A stretch of 64,000 nucleotides of DNA, from NCBI GenBank assembly GCA_947561585.1, contig CANNZV010001476.1, forward strand, positions 120,131 to 184,130. The letters are read 5' to 3'. The DNA is from Caprella mutica (lineage: Eukaryota > Arthropoda > Malacostraca > Amphipoda > Caprellidae). The notes under the pieces are model-generated. The model searched no databases, was not told where the DNA came from, and worked only from the letters and a program-made list of their open reading frames with translations. Every line of letters starts with the position of its first letter. The first letter of the stretch is position 1. Below are positions 13,901-22,019 of this stretch, in pieces. The position numbers and the translations under genes are program-made.

Positions 13901-16900
13901 TCGTTATTATGATCAATAAATCAGGTTCGGTAACAGAATCTACAGATTTCCTGCTAATGTCAAATTAAAAATATCAATGAAGTCACTTGAGAATTAACTA
14001 TCACTATTATTTATTACCTACTTCGCAATTCTCATACAAACCATTAGAATTTAGTTTAAGCATAGTTTTTATTAAATAGTATAAATTAGTTTAGCATTGT
14101 GTTTTTTTAATCTTTTTAGTAGTAAAGTAGTAGAAATAAACACAGTTTGCTAATGAATTTCATTTGAATACAATTAGCTAACATTTTCTCAGGCAATTTC
14201 TTGTTCTTAGATCGTTGGTGCCAGATGATCGCATCGGCATCCTGCGGCTTCACCAGAGTCCTGTTGGAGGTGGCTAAGCAGTTAGAAAAGGGACAGCCAG
14301 CCCTGATGAAAGGCTCCACACCTTCTCCAAAATAGAACTCCTTGTCACCTCCGAACTGGAGAAGGAATTAGGATTTTTTCAGCTTACATAAGTTGATATT
14401 CTTAGTTTATATATTGGCGAATTTACAAAAATCTGAATAATTTAATCTCCATTATTAGATAATAGATATACAAGCAGCTTTATCAATAACTATCATTATT
14501 TAATATGTTTTTCAACATGTGTTATGTATTAGTATTTGTTTTAAATACTGAAAACACTAATACATAGTATAATAGTGTCTAATAATCTAATAGTGTCTAA
14601 TATTCTAATAGTGTCTGATAATAATTATTTATACACTGTTCCAGTCACTGCTAAAGAAAATAACTTACTTAAGAACTCCTATTCTAGCATATATTTTTAA
14701 TCTTTCAATTTTTTCAAGTTGTTCCTCAAATTCATTCAAAATTACCAGAATAGTTCCTCTTCACGAAATAGGTCCAAGTGATGTTCTATCTAATTATCGT
14801 CCTATGTATATCAATTTTACCCACTTTAAGTAAAATCATAAAAAAGCCAATTTACAAACAGTTTTATAGATATTTGACTAAATTCTCTGTACTTTCTGAA
14901 GATCAATTTGGCTTCGGATCTAAGAAATCTACATCTCGTGCTCTGCTACATTTTTTTCATAATTTGTATCCTTCTCATGATCAAGGCAACTGTGTTTTCT
15001 CTATATTTTTTTTATTTTTAGACCATTCCATATTATTAGATAAGATATGCCATTATTGTTTTAGGGGATTTGTATTCAGCTGGATTAAATCTTATTGATC
15101 AAATCGTAGGCAATAGGTTACATTGAGAAATGTGTCTTCAAATCATGCCAATTTTACTCACGGTGTTCCTCAAGGCAGTCTTCTTTGGCCATTTTACTCT
15201 TATTGTTTATAAACGACTTGTCTAATTGTTCTAATAAATTAAACTATACTTTGTTTGCGTTGACAGTACCTTATTATACAGTTTTAACCCCAAGTCTGAT
15301 TTTAATATTGCCACAGGAGTCTTTTCAATTTAAATTTACTTTAAATAGGTTATATAAGATGCCCTTAATATGAGCTTATTAGGGCCGTAAATACTATGTG
15401 ATTAATAAAATTTATTTTAAAAAATTCATGTATTATTGGTGTTCATGAATATTTTTTTTTCATTGTTCAATTGTTTAATAGATTGACAACAAAAATGTTT
15501 ATTTTGGGATGGTAAAGTTGAAGCAAGAAAAATCATTCGAAAACCAGAAACTGCTGAAATAATGGCTTGGCTTGGCCTGCCGTAACAGAAATATAATATG
15601 AGCAATTTTTAGTTGGAATATCTTTATTACCCTGGGACTAAAATATTATTTTAGGAAAGCCAGAGGAGTCTCTTTTTAAAATTTAGGTATGAAGTAACCA
15701 GCTCCAAAGATTGATAGTTTTGATAGCGAAACTCTGCAAGGATTAAATCACTGCAGATTACTCAATAAGCGTCTCCATTTTAAATCTGACGACTATATAC
15801 AGGGAGTTTCAAAACCCGAATTAATTATTTTTTCTGGAATAGCTTGAATTAAAAAATGCTTCGTTATTGAGATATTGATACTCTGATTTTAAATCTATAG
15901 GGTATTTTTGACATCCATTGGGAATTTCATATAAATCAACACTGTTGCACGAAAACCTGAGCTATAAAAAGGGCTCAGTTTTCAAGAAACTGACTGAAGT
16001 TTTAAATCTTTAGAATTTATTCCAAGCAATTTTATTTCTTTAGAACTTATTAGTTATTCCCAGCAGTTTTAATTCTTTAGAACTTATTAGTTATTCCCAG
16101 CAGTTTTAATTCTTTAGAACTTATTAGTTATTCCCAGCAGTTTTAATTCTTTAGAACTTATTAGTTATTCCAAGCAGTTTTAATTCTTTAAAACTTATTC
16201 CAAGCAGTTTTTAAATCTTTAGAAGTTATTCCAATCGGTTTTAATTCTTAAAAAGTTAAAAAGGAAAAATTGACTCACTTCATTGAAGTACAAAATTGTC
16301 TTTGGTTCATCGGATTTTCTAATTGGGATGGTTAAGTCCGTCCATCTCCTGCAAATAATATAGAAAAAGAATAAATATTAAAATCTAATTGAGAAAAAAA
16401 AAAAGTTATGATATTAAAGAAAGTATTTTTAAAAATCCATAATATGATGGTGTTTTTTAAAAATTACTAATTGTGGTTTCGATACATATTATTATCTACT
16501 CATTATAAACTGCAGATGACATTTAAGATAAACCACTGAAGTTTCTGACGATAAACAACTGAAGTTTTTTACGATAAACAACTGAAGTTTTTTACGATAA
16601 ATCAATGAAGTTTCTCATGATAAATCAATGAAGTTTCTCAAGATAAATCAATGAAGTTTCTCTTTACAAACTTACTTGAGATATTTGCTCTTCCTATTCT
16701 CAGTTTGAAGGAATTTTCGCAGAGCCGAAGAGTCGCGAATGCTCCCATTGGGAGGATCCCTTGTATTCCACCTTAATACCCCGTTCTGAAAACAAGAATT
16801 TAGTAAGTGTTATCTTCTCAAAATTATGTTCAAAAAATAGCACAATTTTTATAAATAACGAGAAGAATAGTACATCGATAAAGCCCCTAATTCATGTTAC

Positions 16901-18351
16901 TTTTCAGTGCGCCCCGCTCATTTTTGAGTTAGGATAGCCTATTCATTATCCACCCAAAGAAAACTGCCAGGTTTTTATTTTTATACAAATCACCATAGTT
17001 CGTTCTAAACAGATATAACATAAGAGTATATATGGTGCACAAATATACATGTAAAAATAACTAATTTCTTGGTGAACTAGTAATCATTTTATTTCCTTGA
17101 ACTACCTGTCTCTCAAAATAGCATATGAATAATTAGTATTATATTAGTATAAAAGTTCCCAGTAATTATAGGAGATGTCTCGAATTATCGAGGCCGTCTA
17201 CAGCTATAGACTGTCATGGAAAGATCCAGTTTGTTTGAACAGAGCTTATGAGCCTCTTTTACTTAGGGCTGCAGTGTCCGGATAACGGACGAGAAACTCG
17301 GCAGTTTTCTCGTCATTGTTTGATGAGATAAAACTTTCCGCTACCATATTCTGACCTTTTTAGGCACTGAATTTCGTCCTGCCCGATTATAAAATAGAAC
17401 TGCTGATGAAAAGAGTGCCAGTTGTCATATTCAAATTGACTGGCTGAACGAGTCGAATTGACCGTCAGAATATTTAGGGTACCTGCCTTCGCCACGAGAC
17501 TTGATGAGTTGTTTTGTCAGCTGGCAGGCTATTCATCCTTCTAATGTTTATGGGAACTGGAATGCGATCAAATGCGATTCCCATACGCAACAATGAATAA
17601 CGTTGAGAAAAGGGGTTTTGTAGAGAACAAACCTCTCTTTAGTGCTAAAACTTCCTGTACTAGACAGTGTTGATAGTATAGGGCCTGATGGTATAACTAT
17701 TTCCCTTTAAGAAAAGGGAATGGTCTGTTTTGGAATTGTAAGAATGTCGTCACACTTACGAGACGCATTTAAAACTGAATCAGTTGCATATGTTGCGGCA
17801 AGACAACCTATTCGATAGGTAAATAACCTTGTTGAGACATCGAATAATCTGTGTAGTTTCAACAGCGAATGGTTTCATTCTAACATATGAGAAAATGTCA
17901 CCTAACAGTATCAATAAATTACATTTATACGTATATCTCAAAGATAAAACAAGACTAAGCTTACAGCTCATACATTTAAAGATTCCTACCCACCACTTTT
18001 ATGGGGCTGCCTGTTGCTATACCCATTGTCTCGTTCCTGTTTAAAAGATTTAGAAAAAAATGGTTACTAATTGTCCCAACAGTTTCTAATATACTCAATA
18101 TTCAATAAGATACACATAAACAGTAGCAGTCTCCATTAATCTACCGCTTGACATAATGATAATTTGAATAAACTGAACATTCGTGTAGCTGCTGAATATC
18201 TAGATGTTTTAATTCGCACTCACCAATCTACATTGCTTGAATCACAAATACTTAATTTTTACCTCATAAGTAGTTTCACTTCCATTTTCAGAAAATATTT
18301 TGAAGTTATAACAATGTAGAGAATAGTGAAGCAGAGGAAACAGATGAAACC
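1775..18351 (-). CDS. alpha-1,3-fucosyltransferase (GT10), FucTC-like, multi-exon gene
   Basis: Glycosyltransferase family 10 enzyme: it transfers fucose from GDP-fucose in alpha-1,3 linkage to N-acetylglucosamine-type acceptors and normally sits in the Golgi as a type II membrane protein. Seen: eight minus-strand exons (16785-16676, 16348-16279, 14355-14183, 13841-13713, 9593-9468, 9310-9116, 6708-6550, 1982-1775), all with AG acceptors and GT donors and with reading phases that join without a break into about 389 residues ending in TAG. The GT10 hallmarks are present: AVWFVSNC, YGACG, then YKFHFSFENSLCKNYVSEK (the donor-binding motif), and a C-terminal WCQLCEKLH. A further exon at 18351-18263 may carry the signal anchor. 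The initiating exon is not found, so the 5' end is open. Usual family length is about 400-500 residues, which fits. FucTC rather than FucTA is inferred from the C-terminal half. Introns hold many mobile elements. Confidence 0.9.
1983..3829. other. intron sequence without recognisable features
   Basis: Part of the last fucosyltransferase intron. AT-rich, short open frames only, no repeat structure that I can see. Confidence 0.4.
3832..5117 (+). mobile_element. pogo/Tigger-type element, transposase mostly decayed
   Basis: Terminal inverted repeats GGGGGGAACCGGGAACATTC (left) and, read inward from the right, GGGGAGAACCGGGAGCATTC, both continuing into GGACA. The ends abut TA at 3830-3831 and 5118-5119, the target duplication of Tc1/mariner/pogo elements. 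Inside, 4378-4534 encodes YKRKTDR ... RSTLMDY, the helix-turn-helix pattern at the N terminus of pogo/CENP-B-like transposases. The catalytic domain is not recognisable. The element lies in the last intron of the fucosyltransferase gene. Confidence 0.75.
5213..6534. mobile_element. non-autonomous TIR element (GGTCGGACGGGGTATCAC)
   Basis: Ends are inverted repeats GGGTCGGACGGGGTATCAC / CGGTCGGACGGGGTATCAC, flanked on both sides by TATA (5209-5212, 6535-6538), so TA or TATA is duplicated. Copies of GGGGTATCACTGCGCA also occur internally near 5411, 6136 (inverted) and 6172, which suggests an older copy nested inside or subterminal repeats. No transposase frame. Confidence 0.75.
5460..5990. repeat. 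degenerate CCCATCTAAATCCCC minisatellite inside the TIR element
   Basis: A pyrimidine-rich, poorly conserved repeat of about 16-19 bp around the core 'CCCATCTAAATCCCC', running from 5460 to about 5815 with a trailing patch at 5941-5985. Confidence 0.55.
6550..6708 (-). CDS. fucosyltransferase exon (VPVVYG ... APPKSYIDVLDF)
   Basis: Acceptor CTGTAG, donor CAG/GTGAGT, phase 2 to phase 2, 52 full codons. It encodes the VPVVYG strand, APPKSYIDVLDF and the helix LKELADYLLYLDKNDTAYNE, all standard GT10 C-terminal features. It lies only 15 bp from the end of an intronic transposable element (5213-6534). Confidence 0.95.
6742..7595. mobile_element. MITE, family GGGGACCGTTCC, copy 1
   Basis: Left end AGGGGGACCGTTCCTGG, right end inverted GAGGGAACCGTTCCCG. 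Much of the interior matches the reverse complement of 19254-19843, for example GATAATCTGACACG near 7256 and its complement near 19577. No coding capacity. Intronic. Confidence 0.65.
7744..8524. mobile_element. MITE, family A with TIR AAGCCTRGGTCACAC, copy 1
   Basis: Begins AAGCCTAGGTCACACTGC; the right end reads inward AAGGCCTGGTCACATCGG. GC content is clearly above the flanks. The first 230 bp match 19935-20140 with many substitutions. Open frames here (for example 8216-8527 minus) are not conserved between copies and are taken as chance. Confidence 0.6.
8525..8808. mobile_element. MITE, family B, copy 1
   Basis: Its reverse complement matches 19090-19250 and 19870-19930, including GCGAGCGTTGATAGA / GCGAGAGTTGATAGA. 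Its outer end resembles family A termini (CACCGCCCG). It directly abuts family A here and again at 19.1-20.3 kb, but in the opposite relative orientation. Confidence 0.5.
8809..9115. repeat. degenerate ~28 bp repeats in the intron
   Basis: Loose repetition of motifs such as 'TTCAAATGACNTNATTA' continues the pattern seen at 7620-7740 (variants of 'ACTAGAGTGAACTTTTAAATA'), suggesting an old tandem array split by the MITE pair. Confidence 0.35.
9116..9310 (-). CDS. fucosyltransferase exon with the GDP-fucose binding motif
   Basis: Acceptor CTTTTAG, donor AAA/GTAAGT, phase 2 to phase 2, 64 full codons. It contains YIDLDMYGACG and the signature YKFHFSFENSLCKNYVSEK with the glutamate, asparagine and lysine expected to contact GDP-fucose. 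No catalytic residue appears lost. The intron to the previous exon is only 157 bp. Confidence 0.96.
9468..9593 (-). CDS. fucosyltransferase exon (HPFGHIV ... KLAVWFVSNC)
   Basis: Acceptor ATTTCAG, donor GAGAG/GTAAGG, phase 2 to phase 2, 41 full codons. GKTKLAVWFVSNCNTHSHRE is the start of the C-terminal nucleotide-binding Rossmann-like domain, one of the most conserved blocks of the family. Confidence 0.95.
9594..10036. other. intron sequence, no recognised features
   Basis: AT-rich sequence between the acceptor of the AVWFVSNC exon and the hAT-like fragment; nothing supported on either strand. Confidence 0.4.
10038..10860 (+). pseudogene. decayed hAT/ZBED-type transposase fragment
   Basis: Across two frames with stops the plus strand reads IIGCATDGAPAMVGRCGG ... 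H(C)VVHRQHLAVKNLSGHLHEA, then WFIKSNC...LRHIVVSFL. This is the 'CTDGAPAM ... HCxxHRQxLxxKxL' block of the hAT-derived ZBED5/FAM200-like transposases. The N-terminal zinc finger and the C-terminal dimerisation block are missing. Several stops and frameshifts show it is dead. It lies antisense in a fucosyltransferase intron. Confidence 0.65.
11254..11479. mobile_element. 226 bp MITE, TIR TAAGTTATGNCTNNTGACATA
   Basis: Left end AAGTTATGACTTATGACATAG; right end inverted AAGTTATGGCTACTGACATAC. The interior has GC-rich GCCGCGCGCGGC words. A related sequence lies at 20160-20290. Confidence 0.6.
11609..11829. mobile_element. MITE with TIR (GTTTTGCAT..AGCGATTATTG)
   Basis: Left arm GTTTTGCATGCAGCGATTAT, right arm inverted GTTTTGCATTAAGCGATTAT, continuing into TGTGATCATCGCTCAG/TGCGATCATCGCTCAG. 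Short, non-coding, packed with CGATCATCGCT words in both orientations. Confidence 0.65.
11830..12489. mobile_element. 0.66 kb foldback element with arms of about 300 bp
   Basis: The two halves are inverted copies almost end to end: TTTGACGACCCCCACC at 11839 pairs with GGTGGGGGTCGTCAAA at 12462; AAAACTCGTGTTTTC pairs with GAAAACACGAGTTTT; TTGTTGTATCCGCTAGTTTG pairs with CAAACTAGCGGATACAACAA; GACCTGGCAGGGGGG pairs with CCCCCCTGCCAGGTC. Only a short loop is unpaired. About 100 bp of the right half recurs at 39745-39835. Confidence 0.8.
12503..12944. mobile_element. MITE with TIR TTGAATTCCAATGCGG
   Basis: Left TTGAATTCCAATGCGGCGG, right inverted TTGAATTCCAATGCGGTGG, with AAGGT-like outer bases. 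Both ends carry GC-rich words built from AGCCGCTCGGCTC; the middle is almost pure AT (TTAATTAATATTAA). Confidence 0.65.
12945..13420. mobile_element. second, diverged copy of the AGCCGCTCGGCTC element
   Basis: Same plan as the element before it: GC-rich ends (GCCGCCGAATTGGAACTCCA near 12981; AACCGCTGCATTCGAAGTCA near 13398) around an AT-rich core with TTAATTAAAATTGATT. Ends are less well conserved. Confidence 0.45.
13713..13841 (-). CDS. fucosyltransferase exon (LVYFILESPAYL ... NYTMTYMDHADI)
   Basis: Acceptor GCTTCCAG, donor CCC/GTGAGT, phase 2 to phase 2, 42 full codons. It carries the conserved 'ESP' turn and the N-[WY]-TM-[ST]Y segment followed by DI, which in GT10 enzymes precedes the P-[FY]-G motif completed across the next junction. 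Confidence 0.92.
14183..14355 (-). CDS. fucosyltransferase exon, N-terminal catalytic subdomain
   Basis: Starts after TTCTCCAG with FGGDKEFYFGEG and carries the GT10 pattern CPFSNC...(D)ADAIIWHQ. The donor is weak (AAAAT/GTTAGC), but it is the only GT that keeps the phase with the next exon, joining as KLPEKM-SPHTR. Confidence 0.85.
14515..14630. repeat. hairpin plus 18-bp triplet repeat
   Basis: TATGTATTAGTATTTG ... AACACTAATACATAG forms a 14-bp stem; behind it 'TAATAGTGTCTAATAATC' occurs three times with minor changes. Intronic. Confidence 0.5.
14740..15375 (+). pseudogene. LINE reverse transcriptase fragment (CR1/jockey-like)
   Basis: Across frames with stops: LSEDQFGFGSKKST (RT motif 'LS..QFGFR..KST'), SWIKSY (W..SYL.NR), HGVPQGSLL (palm motif) and INDLSN. 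The YADD box is not intact. It is similar in type to the minus-strand LINE at 51.8-57.1 kb. Antisense in a fucosyltransferase intron. Confidence 0.7.
15376..16002. other. intron sequence, no recognised features
   Basis: AT-rich, no coding or repeat structure that I can support. Confidence 0.35.
16003..16255. repeat. 37-bp minisatellite, about 6 copies
   Basis: Unit 'TTCTTTAGAACTTATTAGTTATTCC' plus CAGCAGTTTTAA, near-identical for three central copies and degenerate at both edges. It ends 24 bp from the donor of the TILYFNE exon. Confidence 0.85.
16279..16348 (-). CDS. fucosyltransferase exon (…KTILYFNE)
   Basis: Acceptor TTTGCAG and consensus donor GAA/GTGAGT. Twenty-three codons lead into the first beta strand of the catalytic domain (TILYFNE). 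Phase 2 in, phase 0 out. Confidence 0.85.
16527..16664. repeat. 23-bp minisatellite, 6 copies
   Basis: Unit 'GATAAACAACTGAAGTTTT' plus TTAC; the last three copies drift to GATAAATCAATGAAGTTTCTC. It ends 12 bp before the donor of the stem exon, so a repeat lies immediately inside the splice site. Confidence 0.85.
16676..16785 (-). CDS. fucosyltransferase exon, stem region (RWNTRDPP...)
   Basis: Acceptor TTTTCAG, donor CAA/GTAAGT; only one of three frames is open (36 codons plus 2 nt). It encodes a polar, basic segment typical of the stem between anchor and catalytic domain. It ends in phase 2, and the lysine codon is completed by the first base of the next exon. Confidence 0.75.
16786..17160. 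other. intron sequence, no recognised features
   Basis: Nothing supported beyond low-complexity AT-rich DNA. Confidence 0.35.
17170..17850 (+). pseudogene. possible decayed LINE fragment
   Basis: GC content rises and the plus strand contains DSVDSIGPDGIT near 17662, close to the 'S.G.DGIP' motif at the start of jockey/CR1 reverse transcriptases, and an ORF-like block around it, all broken by stops. No catalytic motif remains, so the call is weak. Confidence 0.3.
17851..18262. other. intron sequence, no recognised features
   Basis: AT-rich; short open frames only. Confidence 0.35.
18263..18351 (-). CDS. probable membrane-anchor exon of the fucosyltransferase gene
   Basis: Flanked by CTCTTGCAG and GAG/GTAAAA. 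One frame encodes a strongly hydrophobic stretch (GFICFLCFTILYIVITSKYF), the expected single signal anchor of a Golgi glycosyltransferase, but that frame ends in phase 2 at this donor while the next exon needs phase 0. A second open frame joins in phase but is not membrane-like. An internal weak donor (GAA/GTGAAA, ending the exon at 18280) would let the hydrophobic frame join correctly. The exon is likely; its frame and 3' boundary are unsettled. Confidence 0.5.
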
Positions 18352-19080
18352 CTGCAAGAGAATTCAGTAAGAGTTAAGGAATGGTTCTATGCTTTGAAAA
18401 TGATATTCAAAAAGAATAGGGTGAATTAGCACGACTGTCCAAGATTTCAATCACTGATTATTTTCACTCTTTGAAATTAATGGAAAATAAAAATATATTC
18501 TATTTATTCTACTTACAAGGTATATGTAGGTATATAAAAGAATCATGAACGCAAACTGATCGTCCGTAAGAACACGGACAATCTCATTCTACAAGTACGA
18601 ACAGGAAATGGAAATGTCCGTGTTCGCGATTCTGCTTTATGAGTTAATGCATACTCATGCAGGTATCTAAAAAGTAAATAACTAATGAAGTAGTATTTTA
18701 TATCTAAGCATTTACTTATATTAATTTGCAAACATCTCAATCAAATAATTAGACTAGTATAAGAAATGAATTAAATAATTCATATCTAAAATGGTGTTAA
18801 TTATAAAATTTACTCCATATTTCATAATTCTTCATTCAAATAATAGAAACGATCATTTCGGTTCCTATGTTCGTGGACAAAATTAACACAGATGTTGCAA
18901 ATATCGGACAGTTCCGATTTTTGTGTCCGGAAAATTTTTTCCCGTCAATTCGCGAACAAATTGGTTCACGGACAAAATATTTCAGAGAAAAATTGGATTT
19001 GTCGGAGCGTCTCGATTGGCCCTTAAAGATAACCTCCAAGTTTTTTTTAAATTGTTTTAATCAATGAGGATGGTGTTTCT
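18352..19080. other. putative 5' intron or flank of the fucosyltransferase gene
   Basis: Should contain, or lead toward, the first exon. I could not identify one. Two patches around 18545-18650 and 18840-19030 share GTCCG/CGGAC words (ACACGGACAATC, GTGGACAAAA, GTGTCCGGAA) and may be old MITE ends. Confidence 0.3.
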
Positions 19081-19932
19081 TAAGCCCCGGTCACACCGTT
19101 TGAACGTTGTTGGAGCGTATCTTGAAAAGAGGTCGAGTGGACTGAATTTCAACAACGCTCATCATCGCGCACAGAAGGTGAAAGAATTGCGGTGATGCGA
19201 GAGTTGATAGAGCTGCGCTCTACGCATGTAGGCGTTGGCTCGACGGGGGTTTATAGGGAACGTTTCCGGGAAAAATGGCAAAATTAAAGAAAATATTTTT
19301 ATTGTGTAAATAGTTGCTTTTTAACCTTCTAATATTGTGTGCAAAATATCAGAGCTCTCATGTTACTCTAACCCCCTGGGGAGAGGGAGAAAGGGAAAAG
19401 GGGACCGGGGGTAGGGAGTCAATATGTACTCTAAAAAACAACTCTCAGCCAATTATAATTCGTAATAATTAATTATCTCGCTATATCTGGTATCTAACGT
19501 GCCACTAATCAGATGCACACTAAGGTATGCCCCTCAGTTACCCGCAAACCTTCACAGGAGTCGTATGCAGCGTGTCAGATTATCAAACTTTGAATGGGAT
19601 TTTCTATTAGTTCCGAGATCTAAAAATCTTGTAATTCAAAAGCCTAAGGCGTTTACAATTTTCGTTTACACACTGTTCGAAATTTGTTCGAAATTCGAAT
19701 AACTCGTTTTCTATGGGTCGAATCGAAAAAATGTCAAGACACATAAACATCTTAGAATTCATTTTATATATGTATGTGTACAAAGTTTCACAACCGTAGC
19801 TTCAATAATAATAAACTTTTCAAAATCTGGGAACGGTGCCCTTAAATATTTGACACGGAGCTGAACGGATCTTTTTGATAGAAGCTCTGACATTCTTAGA
19901 TAGAAATCGATAGTTGAAGTTCATCATTTAAA
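19081..19932. mobile_element. MITE family B copy 2, interrupted by another MITE
   Basis: Starts AAGCCCCGGTCACACCG. 19090-19250 and 19860-19932 match the reverse complement of 8525-8808. The match is broken exactly by the element at 19254-19843. Confidence 0.55.
19254..19843. mobile_element. MITE, family GGGGACCGTTCC, copy 2 (nested)
   Basis: Ends AGGGAACGTTTCCGGG and, inverted, AAGGGCACCGTTCCCAG. The interior is the reverse complement of 6742-7595. It sits inside the family B MITE, so it inserted later. Confidence 0.65.
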
Positions 19933-19934
19933 AG

Positions 19935-20295
19935 CCTGGTCACACCGCAAAAACTTTGCTGGAACGTTCCTGAAATCATCGCTTGGTACCGTTCACCACT
20001 GCTTAATGTTACTCATGCCACTCGGAAAGTTTTGAGCTGCATAAAATATTACGAGCGGTGGGGAGCAGTAATTTTCCGCTTTGGCAAAGTTTACCACCAC
20101 CCCAGCAACGCTCAGTCAAAGATTGACACCATTACGCTAATAACGGCAACGGTAAACCTCGAAATTTTGAACCTGAAATACTATGAGCGGCAAACCGATA
20201 TCCAGTGTGGTTTTTTTCTCAGTGTTGTTCGACCGGATGCCATAGTGTTTTCCCACCGCCGCGCGCGGCAAAGTATGTCAGTAGCCGTAGCTTAA
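19935..20295. mobile_element. MITE family A, partial copy 2
   Basis: AAGCCTGGTCACACCGC start, homologous to 7744 onward; its end (20160-20290) also resembles the 11254-11479 MITE (GCCGCGCGCGGC, AGTATGTCAGTAGCC), so it is a chimera or two abutting elements. Confidence 0.5.
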
Positions 20296-20297
20296 GT

Positions 20298-20430
20298 GTG
20301 CGGACAGAGTATCGAAAGACAAAGAATTGAAAGACAAAGTATCAATAGACAAAGTACCAAACGACAAAGAATAGAAGGATACAGTAAAGAAAGACAAAAT
20401 ATAGAAAATGAAAGTATAGAAAGACAAAAA
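20298..20430. repeat. degenerate 13-15 bp repeat (GAAAGACAAAGTAT)
   Basis: About nine imperfect copies of AAAGACAAAGNAT lead straight up to the end of the foldback element at 20433. Confidence 0.6.
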
Positions 20431-20432
20431 TA

Positions 20433-21088
20433 GGGTTTTATAGGTCAATTCGCCGAAAACACATTCGCCGAAAGCACATTCGCCGAAAACACATTCGCCG
20501 AAAACACATTCGTCGAATGACACATTCGCTGAAAATATGATAATTTTTAGCAGACTAAGGTTTACTACAAAAATTTAAGTTTATTGAACATCCTGTGTTA
20601 GATGATTATTTAAAATTGATCAAATTTTATATTAACTATAAATTAAACGGTAATTAATTGTCTGATTTCAATGCAAAATAAATGCTTGTTTTTAGTCCCA
20701 TTAAATAAAGTGAGACCAACACAAAACAAAATATTTTTCTTTTGTAACTGATAATAATTGTGCACAGAAAATAAGATTAACATAGAATTAATAAACTGTC
20801 ACAAATAATGCAGCAATAACATTATATATGAGTTAATTAATTAAGTTAAAGTAAATACCATAAAGTTTCACCAATAATTATGTAGAATATTATGAAGTAA
20901 TTTCTACACTTATATGTAAGTATATCTATATGTAATTTCATCTTGACTTGTGAGATAAATATGTTTACCTTTTTAATAATCAAAATTTTTTCGGCGAAAG
21001 TGTTGTTCGGCGAATGTGTCGCGCGGCGAATGTGTTTTCGGCGAATGTGTTTTCGGCGAAAGTGTTTTCGGCGAATGGACCGGTCACC
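20433..21088. mobile_element. foldback element FB-1 copy A (ATTCGCCGAAAACAC ends)
   Basis: Left end GGGTTTTATAGGTCAATTCG followed by tandem copies of 'CCGAAAACACATTCG' (about five). The right end carries the same word array inverted and closes with GGCGAATGGACCGGTCACC. The AT-rich interior matches the reverse complement of 30879-31837. No coding capacity. A clear target duplication is not visible at this copy. Confidence 0.85.
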
Positions 21089-21099
21089 ATAAGAAAAGA

Positions 21100-21600
21100 G
21101 GAGGTCATAAATATCTCCACATAAATAAATACTTGATAATAAATAATGTAAAAGATTAGGACATAAATATCACAACTTTGAATAAATACTTGAAAAGAAT
21201 ATAACAATGTCTTTTGCCTGTAACTTTTTCCTATGGGCAGATTTGTTTTCAAATTTTGAACACATGTCACTATTATTCATGATACAATTTGTAAGAAATC
21301 TATGAGAAAATTTCAAGGCAAGTTTTGATCAACCATAAATAATATTACGTTTAAGTTCGAATCATTTGCATTAGATTTAGGTAACAGATATTTTTATACA
21401 TCTCCATTACGTATTTCAAACCTCATTCCAATCAATGAAGTATTCTTTACAATAAGTTATTTAAAATTCTACCATAAATTTGCCTTTTATATGTAAAAAT
21501 ATTTCAAAAATATATCGTGTAAAATCGTGTAAGATTGTAATATATTTGAAGCCAATCAGACAGATAAAGTTACTAGGAAAATACTATTATCCTATAATTA
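21100..21600. other. AT-rich stretch, nothing recognised
   Basis: No coding, repeat or RNA features supported. Confidence 0.35.
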
Positions 21601-21617
21601 CAGAAATCACCACTGGT

Positions 21618-21947
21618 CTATAGCCGAATGTAGGAGACCGAAGGCAACGGCATTTCTTCCAACAGCAGATTGTAGGCCTGCAATAGCGTACACCTCATAT
21701 TAATCGCAAACCGAACTACACGGACAAGATACGTTGGATCTTGCTGTAGCTTCATAGCTTCCATATCCGAAAGTATTGAGTCGCAGTCCTCAGCTAACTG
21801 CTTCATAAGATTAATAAAACCTTGCAGCATACTGCAACTCTTGAAGACTGTGTTCCGACCTGGACGAAACCAAGCGGAAAGAGCGATAGGATAATTCTTA
21901 TTAAACAGCTTCACGTGCAGGAAGTTTTCTATGCAAATGCAGAACAT
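21618..21947 (-). CDS. unrecognised ORF or terminal exon, 109 codons
   Basis: The translation looks protein-like: mixed composition, two predicted amphipathic helices (FINLMKQLAEDCDSILSDME and FAINMRCTLLQAYNLLLEEM) and a proline-containing end before TAG. Base composition is richer in GC than its flanks and it belongs to no repeat that I can see here. An in-frame stop lies just before the first ATG. An acceptor-like GCATAG inside the first codons would make this a 3'-terminal exon opening with NFLHVKLF. I do not recognise the family. It lies upstream of the fucosyltransferase on the same strand. Confidence 0.5.
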   Translation of the reverse strand: MFCICIENFLHVKLFNKNYPIALSAWFRPGRNTVFKSCSMLQGFINLMKQLAEDCDSILSDMEAMKLQQDPTYLVRVVRFAINMRCTLLQAYNLLLEEMPLPSVSYIRL

Positions 21948-22019
21948 AACTTGGGAAACTTACTCTAAATTCGATTCCAGCTTATATGTCAAGATGCATT
22001 CGTCCTTGTGATGGAATTA

